Source: Ichthyophis bannanicus
Taxonomy: Eukaryota > Chordata > Amphibia > Gymnophiona > Ichthyophiidae
Assembly (NCBI GenBank): GCA_033557465.1
Contig: CM066031.1
Location: 1,674,686,800 to 1,674,750,799 of the forward strand
Reading direction: 5' to 3'
Length of the DNA stretch: 64,000 nt
In this document: in pieces, positions 50,200 through 60,441 of the stretch
Layout: the number at the start of each line of letters is the position of its first letter
How positions within the stretch are numbered: the first letter of the stretch is position 1
The notes under the pieces: model-generated
What the model was told of the DNA's origin: nothing
What the model saw: the letters and a program-made list of their open reading frames with translations, nothing else
The model's database searches: none
Made by a program: the position numbers and the translations under genes

Positions 50200-50535
50200 A
50201 ACTACTTGTGCATCTGATCCTATTCCCTCCTCCAGGATCCCTTGACTCTCTTGCTCTCCTGCCCAGAGTTCATTCCATCCTTCTCAATTGCCTTCTGACT
50301 GGCATTATGCCCTCTCTTTGTAAGTCTGCCCTAATTCGTCCCCTTCTTAAAAAGCCCACTCTGGACTCTTCTGTCCTTTCTAACTACAGGCCCACCTTCA
50401 ATTTCCCATTCCTCTCTAAGGTCCTTGAGCAACTGGTTCATAGACCACCTTGAAAAGACCTCTTCCCTTCACCCCTTTCAATTGGGTTTCCCTCTTTTGC
50501 ATAGCACTTACAGTCCTCACCTCTGTCTTAAGTGA
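50200..50535 (+). pseudogene. L2-C RT, N-terminal piece
   Basis: VHSILLNCLLTGIMPSLCKS, ALIRPLLKKPTLDSSVLSNY and FLSKVLEQLV match the first RT blocks of the L2 at 29.7-29.9 kb. It is cut at about 50535; the L2 resumes at 53225 after about 250 bp of missing RT. Confidence 0.75.
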
Positions 50536-50559
50536 AGTTCACTAGTCCTTTGATTGAGA

Positions 50560-51284
50560 TGACACAGCAGAGAGCTTTCTGGTTAAATTTAGAACCCGGC
50601 AGAGAGCTTCCAGTTTAAAGTTAATACTCAGTCAGGGCCTAGTAACAGCAAAGAGCTTTAATTTAAATCAAATCAGAATATAACTTAGCATAAAAGGCAA
50701 AACAGGGTCAGTATTCCTTGAGCAATAAATTATTTCTAGAGACCTTTACAAAGAGACCTTTTACATAGGGGGCAAGAGACCTGTGAAATTTTTAAATAGG
50801 TGCTAAAGCCAGGTGACAGATCAAGGGGCCAGTTTGAAAGACACCCTCTATCAAGCAAGGACTATGTTAATCACTCAGAAAATTGGTCACAGCTTACCTG
50901 AGAAGCACAGGCATAAATAGTTCAACCAGAGTTCTGTGCTTCTCAGTCTTGAAGGACTACAAAAGGGGACTGCTACTTCTTGAGAGAGATCTGCAATTGT
51001 AAGTATTTACTTCTGGGAATTTTTCTAAATCTTGGGGAAAAAAGAATTCTTTAAATTAAAGCTGATTAATCTGTGAACCCAATGTATTTGTTAAATCAGT
51101 CAGGGCCTAGTAGCAGCAAGGCACTTTCAGTTTAAATTTAAAACACAGAAAAGATCTTTCTGGTTAAATTTAGAACCCAAGACTCCCTCTATCCAAGCAA
51201 GGGCTGTGGGACTCTTCCTGGAGATTGGTCACAGATTACCTTAGAAGCACATGACAGGATACTGTGTAGCAGCCAGCTTCACCC
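50560..51284 (-). repeat. Unclassified interspersed repeat, copy 2
   Basis: Reverse complement of blocks in 13166-13990: GATTAATCTGTGAACCCAAT, AGAGAGATCTGCAATTGTAA, ACTTAGCATAAAAGGCAAAA and TACTGTGTAGCAGCC. The 113-bp unit occurs only once or twice here, at two separate places, so the array is a feature of copy 1. No coding frame. Confidence 0.6.
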
Positions 51285-53041
51285 ACCCCTGGGATAATCA
51301 TACCTTTATAGGTGATTAAACCCCTTAAAGGAAAGGAGGTGCCATATTCACTCTCAGGTGCAGCTGTTTATTCTCATCAGCATACATTAAGGACCTGCGA
51401 TTAATTAAACTTCAGGTGAACAAAGTACATTAAACGTATTAGGTATAGTTTTATTACTATAAGTATCCTCAGCAACCCTTAGTAGGTAAAGAACTTAATA
51501 TCTAAACACAACCTTAAATGAAGATGCAGACAGCAGTCCAGCAGCGAGATGGGGGCTTTCCAGTCTTTTGCATTGAGTGTCACATGTATGATTTTCTTCC
51601 AGTTGGTGAGGGGTCTTACATGTGCATAAGGTGTAAGGAGCTCTTTGCTCTCAGGGAACAAGTCCGATCTCTGGAGGCAATAGTAGCAGACTTGGAGGAC
51701 ATAAGGAAGACAGAGAGGTACATAGACAAGACCTACAGGGATATAGTCCTGAAGTCTCACCTCCAGTCTGGCAGCATCCCTGTTGCCATGAAGGAGAGAG
51801 GTCACGTGACAAGAGAGCATCACCCTGGTGTGGCAGGAAGTGATCCTATAGCTAGAACCTGTCCTCCAGGTGATGTAAAACCCTCTAGCACCGAAAACAT
51901 TTCTCCAGGGCCTTGTGTCCATGAGGGAAGGGTTAGGACAGCCATTATAGTTGGTGATTCGATCATTAGGCATGTAGATAGCTGGGTGGCTGGTGGACGT
52001 GAGGATCGCCTGGTAACATGCCTGCCTGGTGCGAAGGTAGTGGACCTCATGCGCCACCTAGACAAGGTCTTAGCTAGTGCTGGGGAGGAGTCTGCTGTCT
52101 TGGTACATGTCGGTACCAATGACATAGGAAAATGTGGTAGGCAGGTTCTGGAGGCTAAATTTAGGCTTTTAGGTAGGAAGTTGAAATCCAAAACTTCCAG
52201 GGTAGCGTTCTCCGAAATACTTCGTGTTACACGATGCAAGGTTCCACATTGGGAACCACCACCCAGGAAAAATGATTTAGGTGTAATCGTGGACAACATG
52301 TTAAAACCCTCCATCCAGTGTGCAGCGGCGACTAAGAGAGCAAATAGAATGCTAGGTATCATAAGGAAAGGAATGGAAAATAAAACAAAGGATATTATAA
52401 TGCCTCTGTATCGTTCCATGGTGCGACCGCACCTTGAATATTGTGTGCAATTCTGGAGGACGTATCTTAAAAAGGATATAGCATTATTAGAAAAGGTACA
52501 GAGAAGAGCCACCAAAATGGTAAAGGGGATGGAAGAATATTCCTATGAAGAGAGGCTAAAAAGGTTAGGGCTCTTCAACTTGGAAAAGAGATGGCTGAGG
52601 GGAGATATGATAGAGGTCTATAAATTAATGAATGGAGTGGAACGGGTAAAAGTAGATCGATTGTTTATGTCATCAGAATTTAAAAAGACTAGGGGACATG
52701 CAATAAAGCTACAAAGTAACCAATTGAAGACTAATAAGAAAAAATATTTTTTCACTCAAAGTGTAATCAAACTCTGGAATTTGTTACCGGAGGATGTAGT
52801 AAAACCTGTTAGTGTAGCTGGGTTTAAAAAAGGTTTGGACAAGTTCCTGGAGGAAAGGTCCATAAACCATTATTAAAAGGGACTCAGGATATCACTGCTT
52901 GATCCAATAGAAGCATTGAGAAACCTGTGTCTTTTGGGGAGACTGCTAGGTACTTATGACCTAGATTGGCCACTGTTGGAAACAGGATACTGGGCTTGAT
53001 GGACCTTGGTCTGACCCAGTATGGCATATCTCATGTTCTTA
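51285..53041 (+). mobile_element. CR1 LINE copy B, internally deleted
   Basis: The 5' leader (from CACCCACCCCTGGGATAATC) and ORF1 start match the CR1 at 60195. The 3' end has GGATACTGGGCTTGATGGAC and CCCAGTATGGCATATCTCAT. About 3 kb between ORF1 and the last part of ORF2 is missing. Both ends of the element are present, so the deletion happened in an otherwise full-length copy or in its RNA or template. Confidence 0.9.
51518..52876 (+). CDS. Fused CR1 ORF1-ORF2 tail protein
   Basis: An open frame of 452 codons from an ATG in the same context as the intact ORF1. Residues 1-60: Cys-rich start (CIECHMYDFLPVGEGSYMCI then RCKELF) and a coiled coil. Residues about 140-225: esterase blocks IIVGDSIIRHVDSWV and VLVHVGTNDIGKCGR. 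The third block with the Asp-His pair is lost. From about residue 240 it is the C-terminal region of ORF2 ([43 protein letters not shown]). The junction lies at GTTACACG, which resembles GTTCCACG in ORF1. The frame is first wrong and is restored by one extra T near 52269. Whether it is translated is unknown. Confidence 0.7.
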   Translation: MKMQTAVQQRDGGFPVFCIECHMYDFLPVGEGSYMCIRCKELFALREQVRSLEAIVADLEDIRKTERYIDKTYRDIVLKSHLQSGSIPVAMKERGHVTREHHPGVAGSDPIARTCPPGDVKPSSTENISPGPCVHEGRVRTAIIVGDSIIRHVDSWVAGGREDRLVTCLPGAKVVDLMRHLDKVLASAGEESAVLVHVGTNDIGKCGRQVLEAKFRLLGRKLKSKTSRVAFSEILRVTRCKVPHWEPPPRKNDLGVIVDNMLKPSIQCAAATKRANRMLGIIRKGMENKTKDIIMPLYRSMVRPHLEYCVQFWRTYLKKDIALLEKVQRRATKMVKGMEEYSYEERLKRLGLFNLEKRWLRGDMIEVYKLMNGVERVKVDRLFMSSEFKKTRGHAIKLQSNQLKTNKKKYFFTQSVIKLWNLLPEDVVKPVSVAGFKKGLDKFLEERSINHY

Positions 53042-53224
53042 TGATGTTTCCCCCTTCTTGTATCCTTGGATCTCTCTTCAGTTTTCCACTCTGCTCAGAG
53101 CTTGGAGGAGGTCTGCCAACCTAGCATACATATGGGTCTGGTGCATCTTTGAGTGATGGTGCCACAAACGGCAGCTGACTCCTGAGGTGGCTAAGCTGCT
53201 GTTTCTGTTGGACTTTCTGCAGGA
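53042..53224 (+). pseudogene. DIRS recombinase N-terminal fragment, plus strand
   Basis: RRSANLAYIWVWCIFE, then RQLTPEVAKLLFLLDFLQD, matches RRSSTSLAYVRVWRIFEAW and LLGASVAQVLAFLQDG of DIRS-A. It lies on the opposite strand to DIRS-B, so it is not part of that copy. It sits between the CR1-B tail and the L2-C RT. Confidence 0.6.
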
Positions 53225-54689
53225 CTCTCTCCTCCTCTCTTGTCTTTCAGACAGACATCAGTCTTTGTGGTACAGTTCTGAACTGGTTTCGATCTTTCCT
53301 GTCTGGCCGTTTCTTTCAAATCACCTTCAATTCCCTCTCACCCTTTAGTCTGTGGCATTCCTCAGGGATCCATGCTTGCATCTTTTCTCTTTAATATCTT
53401 TTTGGCCTTTCCCACTGCCAACTCCATACTTTGTTCATGCTACTTTGGTGCTCCATATGCCTGGAACAAATTATCTGAGTTGTTGTGTCAAGCTCCTTCT
53501 CCAGCCCTATTCAAGTCCATGCTGAAGAACTACCTCTATGATGATGCCTCGCCTCTGGATCCTGATGCTCCTCATTCTCTTGTCCACCACTTGTGTATCA
53601 TGCCATACTTTAGTCCCCAGTTTTGGGATTTTTTTGTCTTGATTAGATTGTAAGCGCTGATGAGCAGGGACTGTGTCTTACACCTATAAGTACAACGCTG
53701 TGTACTCCTTGTAGCACTACATAGATTAGTAGTAGTAGTAGTCACTTTTCTGGTGCAATAATTTAGTATTTCTACTTACTACTATGCTGACGATATTTTT
53801 CTCATTCTTCACACTAGCCCTGTGGCTCCTAACCTATCCTCTTTGAAAGCCTGCCTCTCCACCACGGCTGTTTGGCTATGAACCAATCATTTGTTGCTTA
53901 ATATTCAAAAACCTATTCCTCTTTGGCTGTCTCCTTCCTCTAGCTTTCCTGCAATTGCCGCCCCCCCCCCCATGCTCCTTGATACTCCTATTACCCTGAC
54001 TCCCACTCTTACCTATCTTAGTGTCACCCTTGATCCTTCCTTATCTTTTCACAATCATATTAGTAACATCAAATGTTCTTAATTTTCTTTAAGTCAAAGC
54101 TTCTCTATCCTCTCCCTCTTGTCTCTATCCACTCTGGCCACAGTATTTCTCTCTTGTCATTAGTCATCTTGATTACTGTAATTCTGTCTTTGCCAGTCTT
54201 CCTTGTTATGAAATCCAGAGGCTACGACTTGTACAAAACTCTGCTGTTCATCTTCTCATGCATGCTTCTAGAAATACTCACATCACCCCATTGTCAATGC
54301 ACCAACATTGGCTCCCCATCCATTACAGAATCCAATATAAAATCCTAATCCTGACTCACAAAGCTCTGCACACTAGCTTCCTGCTTTTCTTCCTTCTTTG
54401 GTTCTTCTCCACACTTTGCATAGAGTTCTCCTCCACACTTTGCATAGAGTTCTCTGGTCTATCCATGCCAATCGTTTATACCTCTGCTGCCTCTCAAGCT
54501 AAGTTTGAGTACACCAGACATTCTACATTCTACTTTCTTGCACCTATTCTTTGGAACTCTCCCTACCCCCACCCCCAATCTCCACTTGGAACCATTCTAC
54601 CTTAGGTTCAAATCATATCTCTTTCAGAAAGCTTTCTCCCCTCTTGATTTCATACTAGTCTGCATCTTTTTCTCTCCTTCTCTATTATA
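53225..54689 (+). pseudogene. L2-C RT and C-terminal region
   Basis: LNWFRSFLSGRFFQITFNSL, then a GIPQGS-like block (CATTCCTCAGGGATCCATGC), YADDIFLI at about 53785, LTYLSVTLDPSLSFHNHISN, RLRLVQNSAVHLLMHASRNT and HWLPIHYRIQYKI are L2 RT blocks in order, with frameshifts and short internal duplications (CACACTTTGCATAGAGTTCTC twice near 54410). The segment 53400-53700 holds an inserted SINE-like tail ending at TAGTAGTAGTAGTAG. It is interrupted by mariner at 54689. Confidence 0.75.
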
Positions 54690-56016
54690 CAAGGTGTGAC
54701 AAAAAAGAAACAAGACTGTCCCATAAATGTTTTATTACAAAATCTACTGAGAAATTACGCATTGTCCCCTTCAAAGTAATCCCCCCCAGAGTTAATGAAC
54801 TTCTACATTTGCTTCTGCCACATACGGAAGCACTCAGTAAAGTCCTCCTCCTTGAGGTCCCTCAGCTCCCTCGTCACAGTGGCCTTGATCTCTTATACAG
54901 AGGTGAAATTAGTTCCTTTGAGCACAGTCTTCAGCCTGGTGAAGAGCCAGAAGTTGCACGGTGCGAGAGGAGGACAATCTGGACTAAGGAGGACAATCTG
55001 GACTAAGGAGGGTGGTCGAGAGCTGTGATCTGTTTGTTTGCCAAGAACTGCCTCACGCGTTGTCGTGGTGGAGCAGCCATGACTTGTCTCTCCACAGAGC
55101 CCGCCTGCTGCGCCGAACCCGGTCATGGAGTCAATTGAAGACCTGCTGGTAGAAGTGCTGGTTGACTGTTTGACCCTCAGGTACAAACTCATGATGGACC
55201 ACTCCCTTCTGGTCCAAGAATGCGATCAGCATGGCCTTGATCCTTGATTTAGACATGCGCACCTTCTTGGGTCTGAGTGACAGTCGAGTCTTCCACTGCA
55301 GGCTCTGTCTCTTGAGTTCAGGGTCGTACTGAAAGACCCAAGTCTCATCTCCTGTGATGACTCGGCCAATGAACTCTGGATTTTCTTCAATCTTCTCTAG
55401 CAAGTCTCGACAAACACTGACCCGGTGTTCCTTCTGGTCGTCCAATAAAAGCTTGGGCACCATCTTGGCGCACATCTTCTGCATCCCCAGCTCCTGCACA
55501 AGATGGTCCGCACTGACTCCCTGTTCAGGCTGAGCTCCCCAGCTATCATCTGCACCATCAATCTGCGATCACTCCACACCAAGTGGTTCACTCTGTCAAT
55601 GTTCTCAGCCATCTTTGTCATGGAAGGCCATCCTGACTTGGGGTCATCCTCCACCTCCTCGTGGCCAGTCTTGAAGCGTTTGTGCCACTCGAAGACTCGT
55701 GACCTTGACATTGCATCTTCTCCATAAGCCTTTTGGAGAAGTTGGAGGCACTCAGTTGGGCCCTTCTCCAACTTAACCAGAAATTTCAAGTTGATTCTTT
55801 GCTCCATATTTCTGCCACCTCCAGTTGTGTGACAAAGCGATGGAGCAGTGTGCTGCAAAAAATCCTGACAAAGAAAAACAGAGTGAGAGAAATGAAAAAT
55901 ATTATAGCAGAATAGTGGCGAGATGTTGCACAACATAGTGATATAAGCGGTTAGCCAATTGGCATTGAGTCATGGGCATGGCTCCCCATCTCGTTTCTTT
56001 TATGAGACACCTCGTA
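54688..56016 (-). mobile_element. mariner DNA transposon
   Basis: Inverted ends CAAGGTGTGACAAAAAAG on the left and, reverse complemented, CGAGGTGTCTCATAAAAG on the right, each flanked by TA (54688-54689 and 56015-56016), the target duplication of this superfamily. Length is about 1.3 kb, the normal size. It carries one decayed transposase on the minus strand and sits in L2-C. Confidence 0.92.
54740..55807 (-). pseudogene. mariner transposase
   Basis: It starts at the ATG at 55807 (MEQRINLKFLVKLEKGPTEC). The N-terminal helix-turn-helix part has VFEWHKRFKTGHEEVEDDPK (the family's E-D-D-x-R-x-G block) and HLVWSDRRLMVQMIAGEL. After a frame change: AKMVPKLLLDDQKEHR, RVITGDETWVFQYDPELKRQ with the first catalytic Asp, and HHEFVPEGQTVNQHFYQ. 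Then HHDNA with the second Asp, a stop and PPLAPCNFWLF, where the third catalytic Asp (normally LAPCDF) is Asn. A 19-bp direct duplication (TTAGTCCAGATTGTCCTCC twice) lies just before that block. It is inactive. Confidence 0.9.
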
Positions 56017-56134
56017 TTCTCCTTATGGTAGTGTGTCCCTTTCCTATATGATTTTGGAGTTCTTTTATTGCCTTGCTGTCCCAATATGGCAGTATAACAT
56101 ATTTTAATAAACTGAACTAAACAAGCCATCTCCT
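56017..56134 (+). mobile_element. L2-C, remaining 3' part
   Basis: TTCTCCTTATGGTAGTGTGT to TTTTAATAAACTGAACTAAA continues L2-C after the mariner. An AATAAA occurs near its end. The boundary to DIRS-B is at about 56134. Confidence 0.5.
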
Positions 56135-57370
56135 TTCAAGAGCCAAGTTGTAAGAGAGAAGGGAGCTGGGTCTTCCATAATGATCAGTCCCTGACACAAT
56201 TGGCCCCAAGATGAAGGCAAAATGAAAAGGTGGTGCTCACAGGAGCCACATCAGATCTCTGAACCATGCTCTCCTTGGCCAATCCAGCACCACCAGAATA
56301 ATCTTTCCCGGGTGGCACTCTATACGCCAAATCACACGTCCCACCGGGGGCCATGGAGGAAACATACAACATGCATTGACTTGGCCAAGGCTGAACCAGG
56401 GCATCGATGCTCTCAGACCACATCTCTGAATGGTGATCAAAGAAGTGGCACATTTTGGCATTAGAATGGATCACCATCAGATCTATCTCTGGGCAACCAT
56501 AGAGGTGCAGAATCAGCTGAAACACCTCATGACTCAACTCCCTCTCTCCTGGATCCAGAGAGTGCCAGCTGAGAAAGTCTGCTTCTACACTGACCACCCT
56601 AACAATGTGCTGAGTCAACAAAGCTAAACCGTTCTTCACCCAGGCAAACAGGAGAGCCTTCTCCAGGACTATCCTGGCACTCCTCATGCTGCCTTGCTGA
56701 TTGACCTAAGCCACTGCCGTGGCATTGTTCAAAAACACTTGAACCGCCCATCCCTTGATCAGGGACTGGAAACGCAATACAGCCAAACTGATGGCCCTTG
56801 CCTTGAGGCAGTTGATTGACTATACCGCCTCCCTGTGGTTCCAACAGTCCTGAGTCATTTGGCCTTGACAATGGGCTCTCCAGCCCAAGAGACTGGTATC
56901 TGTTGCCAGGATCTATAAGCAATTGTCCAGTGGCACGTCCTTCCTCAGATGGCTAGGCTGCTGCCACCATCGCAGTCTGGCCTTCACCATCATTGGGAGC
57001 CTGAGCTTGAACTCCTGATAACTCGGGGACCACAAAGTCAGCAAGAACTGTTGGAGCAGTCGCATATGAACATACACCCATGGCACCATCTTGATGGTCA
57101 CCACCATCAATCCGAGGAGCTGAAGATAATCCCAGACTCTGAGAGCCTGCTACAAACAGAACAGCACCAGGCAATCCAACAACCTTTTGAATTTCTCATC
57201 TGGCAGAAAGACTCTGCCCACTCAAGTTATGAAACATGCTCCCAGGAACTCCAGAGACTGGGAAGGTAGCAGCTGGTTCTTTCCCCAATTGATCACCCAG
57301 CCAAGGCTTTCCAAGAGGGTCCTTCTATGGAGGGGACAGAGTCCCTGGGGCCACATGCTCCAAGAAAAGA
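56135..57370 (-). pseudogene. DIRS-B RNase H and RT tail
   Basis: RT tail: LESLGWVINWGKNQLLPSQS, then LEFLGACF, matching MLQSLGWVVNLEKSNLVPSQ of DIRS-A just after its YLDD block. RNase H follows in several frames (GIVNQLPQGKGHQFGCIAFP, HIVRVVSVEADFLSWHSLDP with the final Asp). The end has CPEIDLMVIHSNAKMCHFFD and PWPSQCMLYVSSMAPGG. The palm with the catalytic Asp pair is missing: text from the end of gag lies within about 100 codons of the RT tail. Confidence 0.78.
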
Positions 57371-58950
57371 CCAAGAATGAGCCGAAGTTTGGAAAAAAGG
57401 GAAAGAAAGGCTTGCCAGGCCAGTAGTGATGGGAGTCCCAAGACCCCCAGGAGTCCAACCAGCACACCTGCAAGGAACAGGTGGAGTCTGATGAAAAAGG
57501 GGCTCCTGCCCGCTTCACAGGCCCCCTGGACCTGTCCTTCAGAAGGCAGTAAGATTTCATCTCACCCAGGTCCTTCACCAGTTTCTCCAAAATCGGCCCC
57601 AAAAAGAAGCTTCCCTTTAAAGGCCAGTTGGGCCAACTGGGCTTTGGAAGATGTGTCCGCTGCCCAGTGTCGGAGCCAAATCCAACCCCGTATCACTGTC
57701 AACAGGGCACTATCCCTCGCCTTTAGATGTATCAGGTCATACATGGCATCAGAAAAGGAAGGCTATAGCATATTCCAATAGAGGGTAGTATCATCTGGCA
57801 GAAGAGACTGAATCCATTGGAGCAGAGCTTGAGATGTCAAGCCTGCACATACTGCCAACTGAAGAATAGCAGCCGCCATGGTGAACTGGCTGTTCAACAA
57901 TGAATCCACTTTTTGGTCCAGAGAATCCTTTAAGGCCAATCTGGCTTCCTCAGGAATGGTGGTCCGTCTGGTAACTGCCGTGACCTGTGCATCTAACTTG
58001 GTAATATCAACTCACGCAAAATACACTCCTCTGGAACAGCATACATGGACCCTTAGACGGGGAGTTGTAGGACTCCCACTCCAACCATATCATGTCCTTA
58101 ATCACGGGAAGACAGTAGTGGATTTCTGCACCACCTGCAGGAGTGGATGCACCTTTGGCTCCTGCTCTGTGCTTGGAGTATTCGCCAAGCTCAAGGTGGA
58201 CAAGATTCTGACAATCAACGCTGCCAGTTCCTCCTTCTGGAACAGATGGATAACACCGGCCTCTTCACAATCCTCTGAAGGCGAGAGTACATCTTTGTCT
58301 ACATCAGAACCCAGCACCGAGACATCGAAATCCAAGTCACAGTCCAAATCTCGGACAGATCCCAGATGATTTCCATCTCCAGGGGGAGCCCTTTGTCAGG
58401 GATACTTGGCCATAGGCAACTGAACAGGGCTTCCACTCTCAGCCTGTCCCTGACAAGACTGCACTTAGAGGAACCCAGAGGCCGCAGGGTCTGAGTTTCC
58501 CTGCCAGAATGATCAGGTCCATCGTAAAAAGGAAAAGAATTTTGGGGAGGACAATCTGGACTCTGGAAGCTCTTGTCGCACAAATGACTCTTCTATACCA
58601 GGGAACATAACCACCACCAATCCCCTAGAGGATGGGGAGCAGCCCACAGCATGGTTGCCAGAACCTCCAGCCGGCTGGTTATCCTTACCCACAGTGCCAT
58701 CTGCCACCTCCTGCCCTAAGGCAGACAAAGCCTGATTAACTGCATCCCCCAGCTGAGAGAGGGGGAGCAAACCCTCCAGGGACTCAGAAGCTGCCATGCA
58801 AGAAGAGCAGAGTCCAGAAGATGGAGATGAGGCATATAGTTTGCTACAGGCCAAACAACACTTCTTGGAATAAGACTGAGTTAAGGCAAGCACCACGAAA
58901 GTATGCACTAAGGCCACAGAAGCCCAGAAGGTATGCATCAACAGTGCTTA
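57371..58950 (-). pseudogene. DIRS-B gag
   Basis: The N-terminal part (58941-58513) has SKKCCLACSKLYASSPSSGL and CSSC, a Cys cluster like that of DIRS-A (MCGLKRG then CAGC). The middle is acidic (LGSDVDKDVLSPSEDCEEAG, then FQKEELAALIVRILSTL, matching FRREELPALISETLRVL of DIRS-A). The C-terminal part (57744-57560) reads HLKARDSALLTVIRGWIWLR and LEKLVKDLGEMKS. Stops separate the parts. Confidence 0.7.
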
Positions 58951-59772
58951 CACAGCAACACTCATCATGGGCGCTTGAGAAGGAACTCGCTTTAGAGCCG
59001 CTTGGGCAGAACAAGCACTAGGATCGCATGATAGTAAAAACGCTACTAATACATGCAGGCAAAGGCCAGAAACCCCTACATCACACCAAATGTCCACCCC
59101 AAATTGGACCCCAAATGGACAGAATCAGGAGCCCCCAACAAGGGCAATAACGAGGTCAAGCCTTGGTATTCACGGCCTGAGAGCCCCAAGCAGAAAACCC
59201 ATGCCGGGCTCAGCTCTACTCCCCTACTCAACTGTTTCTTTTGCTTTGCAGGCACTGCGTTTAAGGTGGCTGCCAGACAGATTCTTCTAAGAGCCTTTTA
59301 CAAACTTTAGGCGAGAGCAGGTAGTACAGAGGAGGAGGGAGGGGACGTTGAGGTTGTGTGAGGCTGCTGAACTCTTCCAAATCCTTCCAATTTTCTGGCT
59401 GTTCAACAGGCTGATCATGATAAGAGCATGGAACATAACCAATATTCCTTCCTCCTATGGCTACCAAAAAGACCACAGTCTAGTGGAGCCTCCCACGTCA
59501 TGCTCAAGTGAGAGAGTCACTCTCAAGGTGGTCATTCACGAGCATTTAAATCAGTCTTTTTCTCTCAATTATTCAGATTTTTTCAGAGAGGAGAAAATCC
59601 ATCCACCATCTGCTGGAGCCAAAAAAATACTGAAGAGACCTCTGGTGGCTGAGGTGGATAAAGGCATGGGAGTGATGTCATTGAAACCTGAGCTTTTTAT
59701 TGGTTCTTTGTCTCCACCAATCTGCTGGTAGGGGAACACAACCCACTTGTCTGGATTGGTCTAGTAGGACGG
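58951..59772 (-). repeat. DIRS-B 5' region and right terminal repeat
   Basis: The part from 59560 to 59772 (CCATCTGCTGGAGCCAAAAA, then AATCTGCTGGTAGGGGAACA and CAACCCACTTGTCTGGATTG) is the reverse complement of the left terminus near 32045-32190. The stretch 58951-59559 is the untranslated 5' part; no genes are seen in it. Confidence 0.75.
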
Positions 59773-59775
59773 TAT

Positions 59776-59990
59776 GGAAATAGGAATGATGAGTGATGCC
59801 ATTAAATTTGCAGATGACACCAAATTATTCAACGGTGTTAAATTGCATGTGGATTTGTGAGAAACTGCCTGAGGACATTATGAGACATACCGGGCAACCA
59901 AATGGTGTATGAAATGTAATGTGGACAATTGCAAAATGATGCATGTAGGGAAGAATAACCCAAATTGTAGCATCACTGCTGTGAGTTCTA
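59776..59990 (+). pseudogene. CR1-C RT fragment, right part
   Basis: AIKFADDTKLFNGVK-like text at 59800 and VDNCKMMHVGKNNPNCS-like text continue the CR1 RT from 32010. The catalytic FADDT block is kept, but stops follow. It ends near 59990. Confidence 0.75.
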
Positions 59991-60194
59991 GCTGTGAGTT
60001 CTAGCTGTTTATTTAATTATTTATTGTTTGTCTTAGTGGAGTGCTAGTTCAGCCTTCTCAGCTGTAACTTACCTTGCCTCTCTCAACTAACTGGGCTTTG
60101 TGTGGTACCCCCCTCCCCCCTGCTGAGGGTTCAGGACAGGGTACCTTGTAACTGCCCTCTTTAATAGGACTTATCTCCCTCCCTCCCTCCCCAG
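59991..60194. other. Unassigned sequence before CR1-E
   Basis: A short duplicated phrase (GTGAGTTCTAGCTGT twice, at 59981 and 59994) and CT-rich DNA. No gene seen. Confidence 0.4.
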
Positions 60195-60441
60195 CACCCA
60201 CCCACCCCTGGGGTAATTGTAGTTTTATAGGTACTTGCACATCTTAGAGGAAAGGGGCTGCTCTCAGGTGCAGCTCTTTATCCAAATCAGTCATACACGG
60301 AGGACCTGAGATTAATTAATTAAGCTTCAGGTACACAAGGTGTATTAGGGGTATTAGATACACTTTTATTAGTATAAGCATCTACACCAATCCTTATTAT
60401 ATACAGAATTTAAAAGACCTAAACACAAGCTGTAAACTAAG

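Larger units (their letters stand above)
32004..59779 (-). mobile_element. DIRS-type retrotransposon copy B, full span with nested insertions
   Basis: Pieces: left terminus and internal complementary region (32011-32540), recombinase (49251-50165), RNase H, RT tail and gag (56135-58950), and right terminus (59560-59772). All coding pieces are minus strand and colinear with DIRS-A. Interruptions are a MITE carrying Gmr1 (32541-49250) and an L2 with its own insertions (50166-56134). TATGGAA occurs at both junctions with CR1-C (32004-32010 and 59773-59779) and also in the internal region, so it is probably the short identity used by the recombinase. The RT core is deleted. Confidence 0.8.

Noticed and set aside
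51479..52057. 192-residue minus-strand frame over CR1-B ORF1
   Set aside because: Shadow of ORF1, as the same reverse frame appears over the intact ORF1 at 60589-61214.
54893..55192. Separate 99-residue protein on the minus strand
   Set aside because: It is the frame-shifted C-terminal part of the mariner transposase (LAPCNFWLF, LKGTNF).
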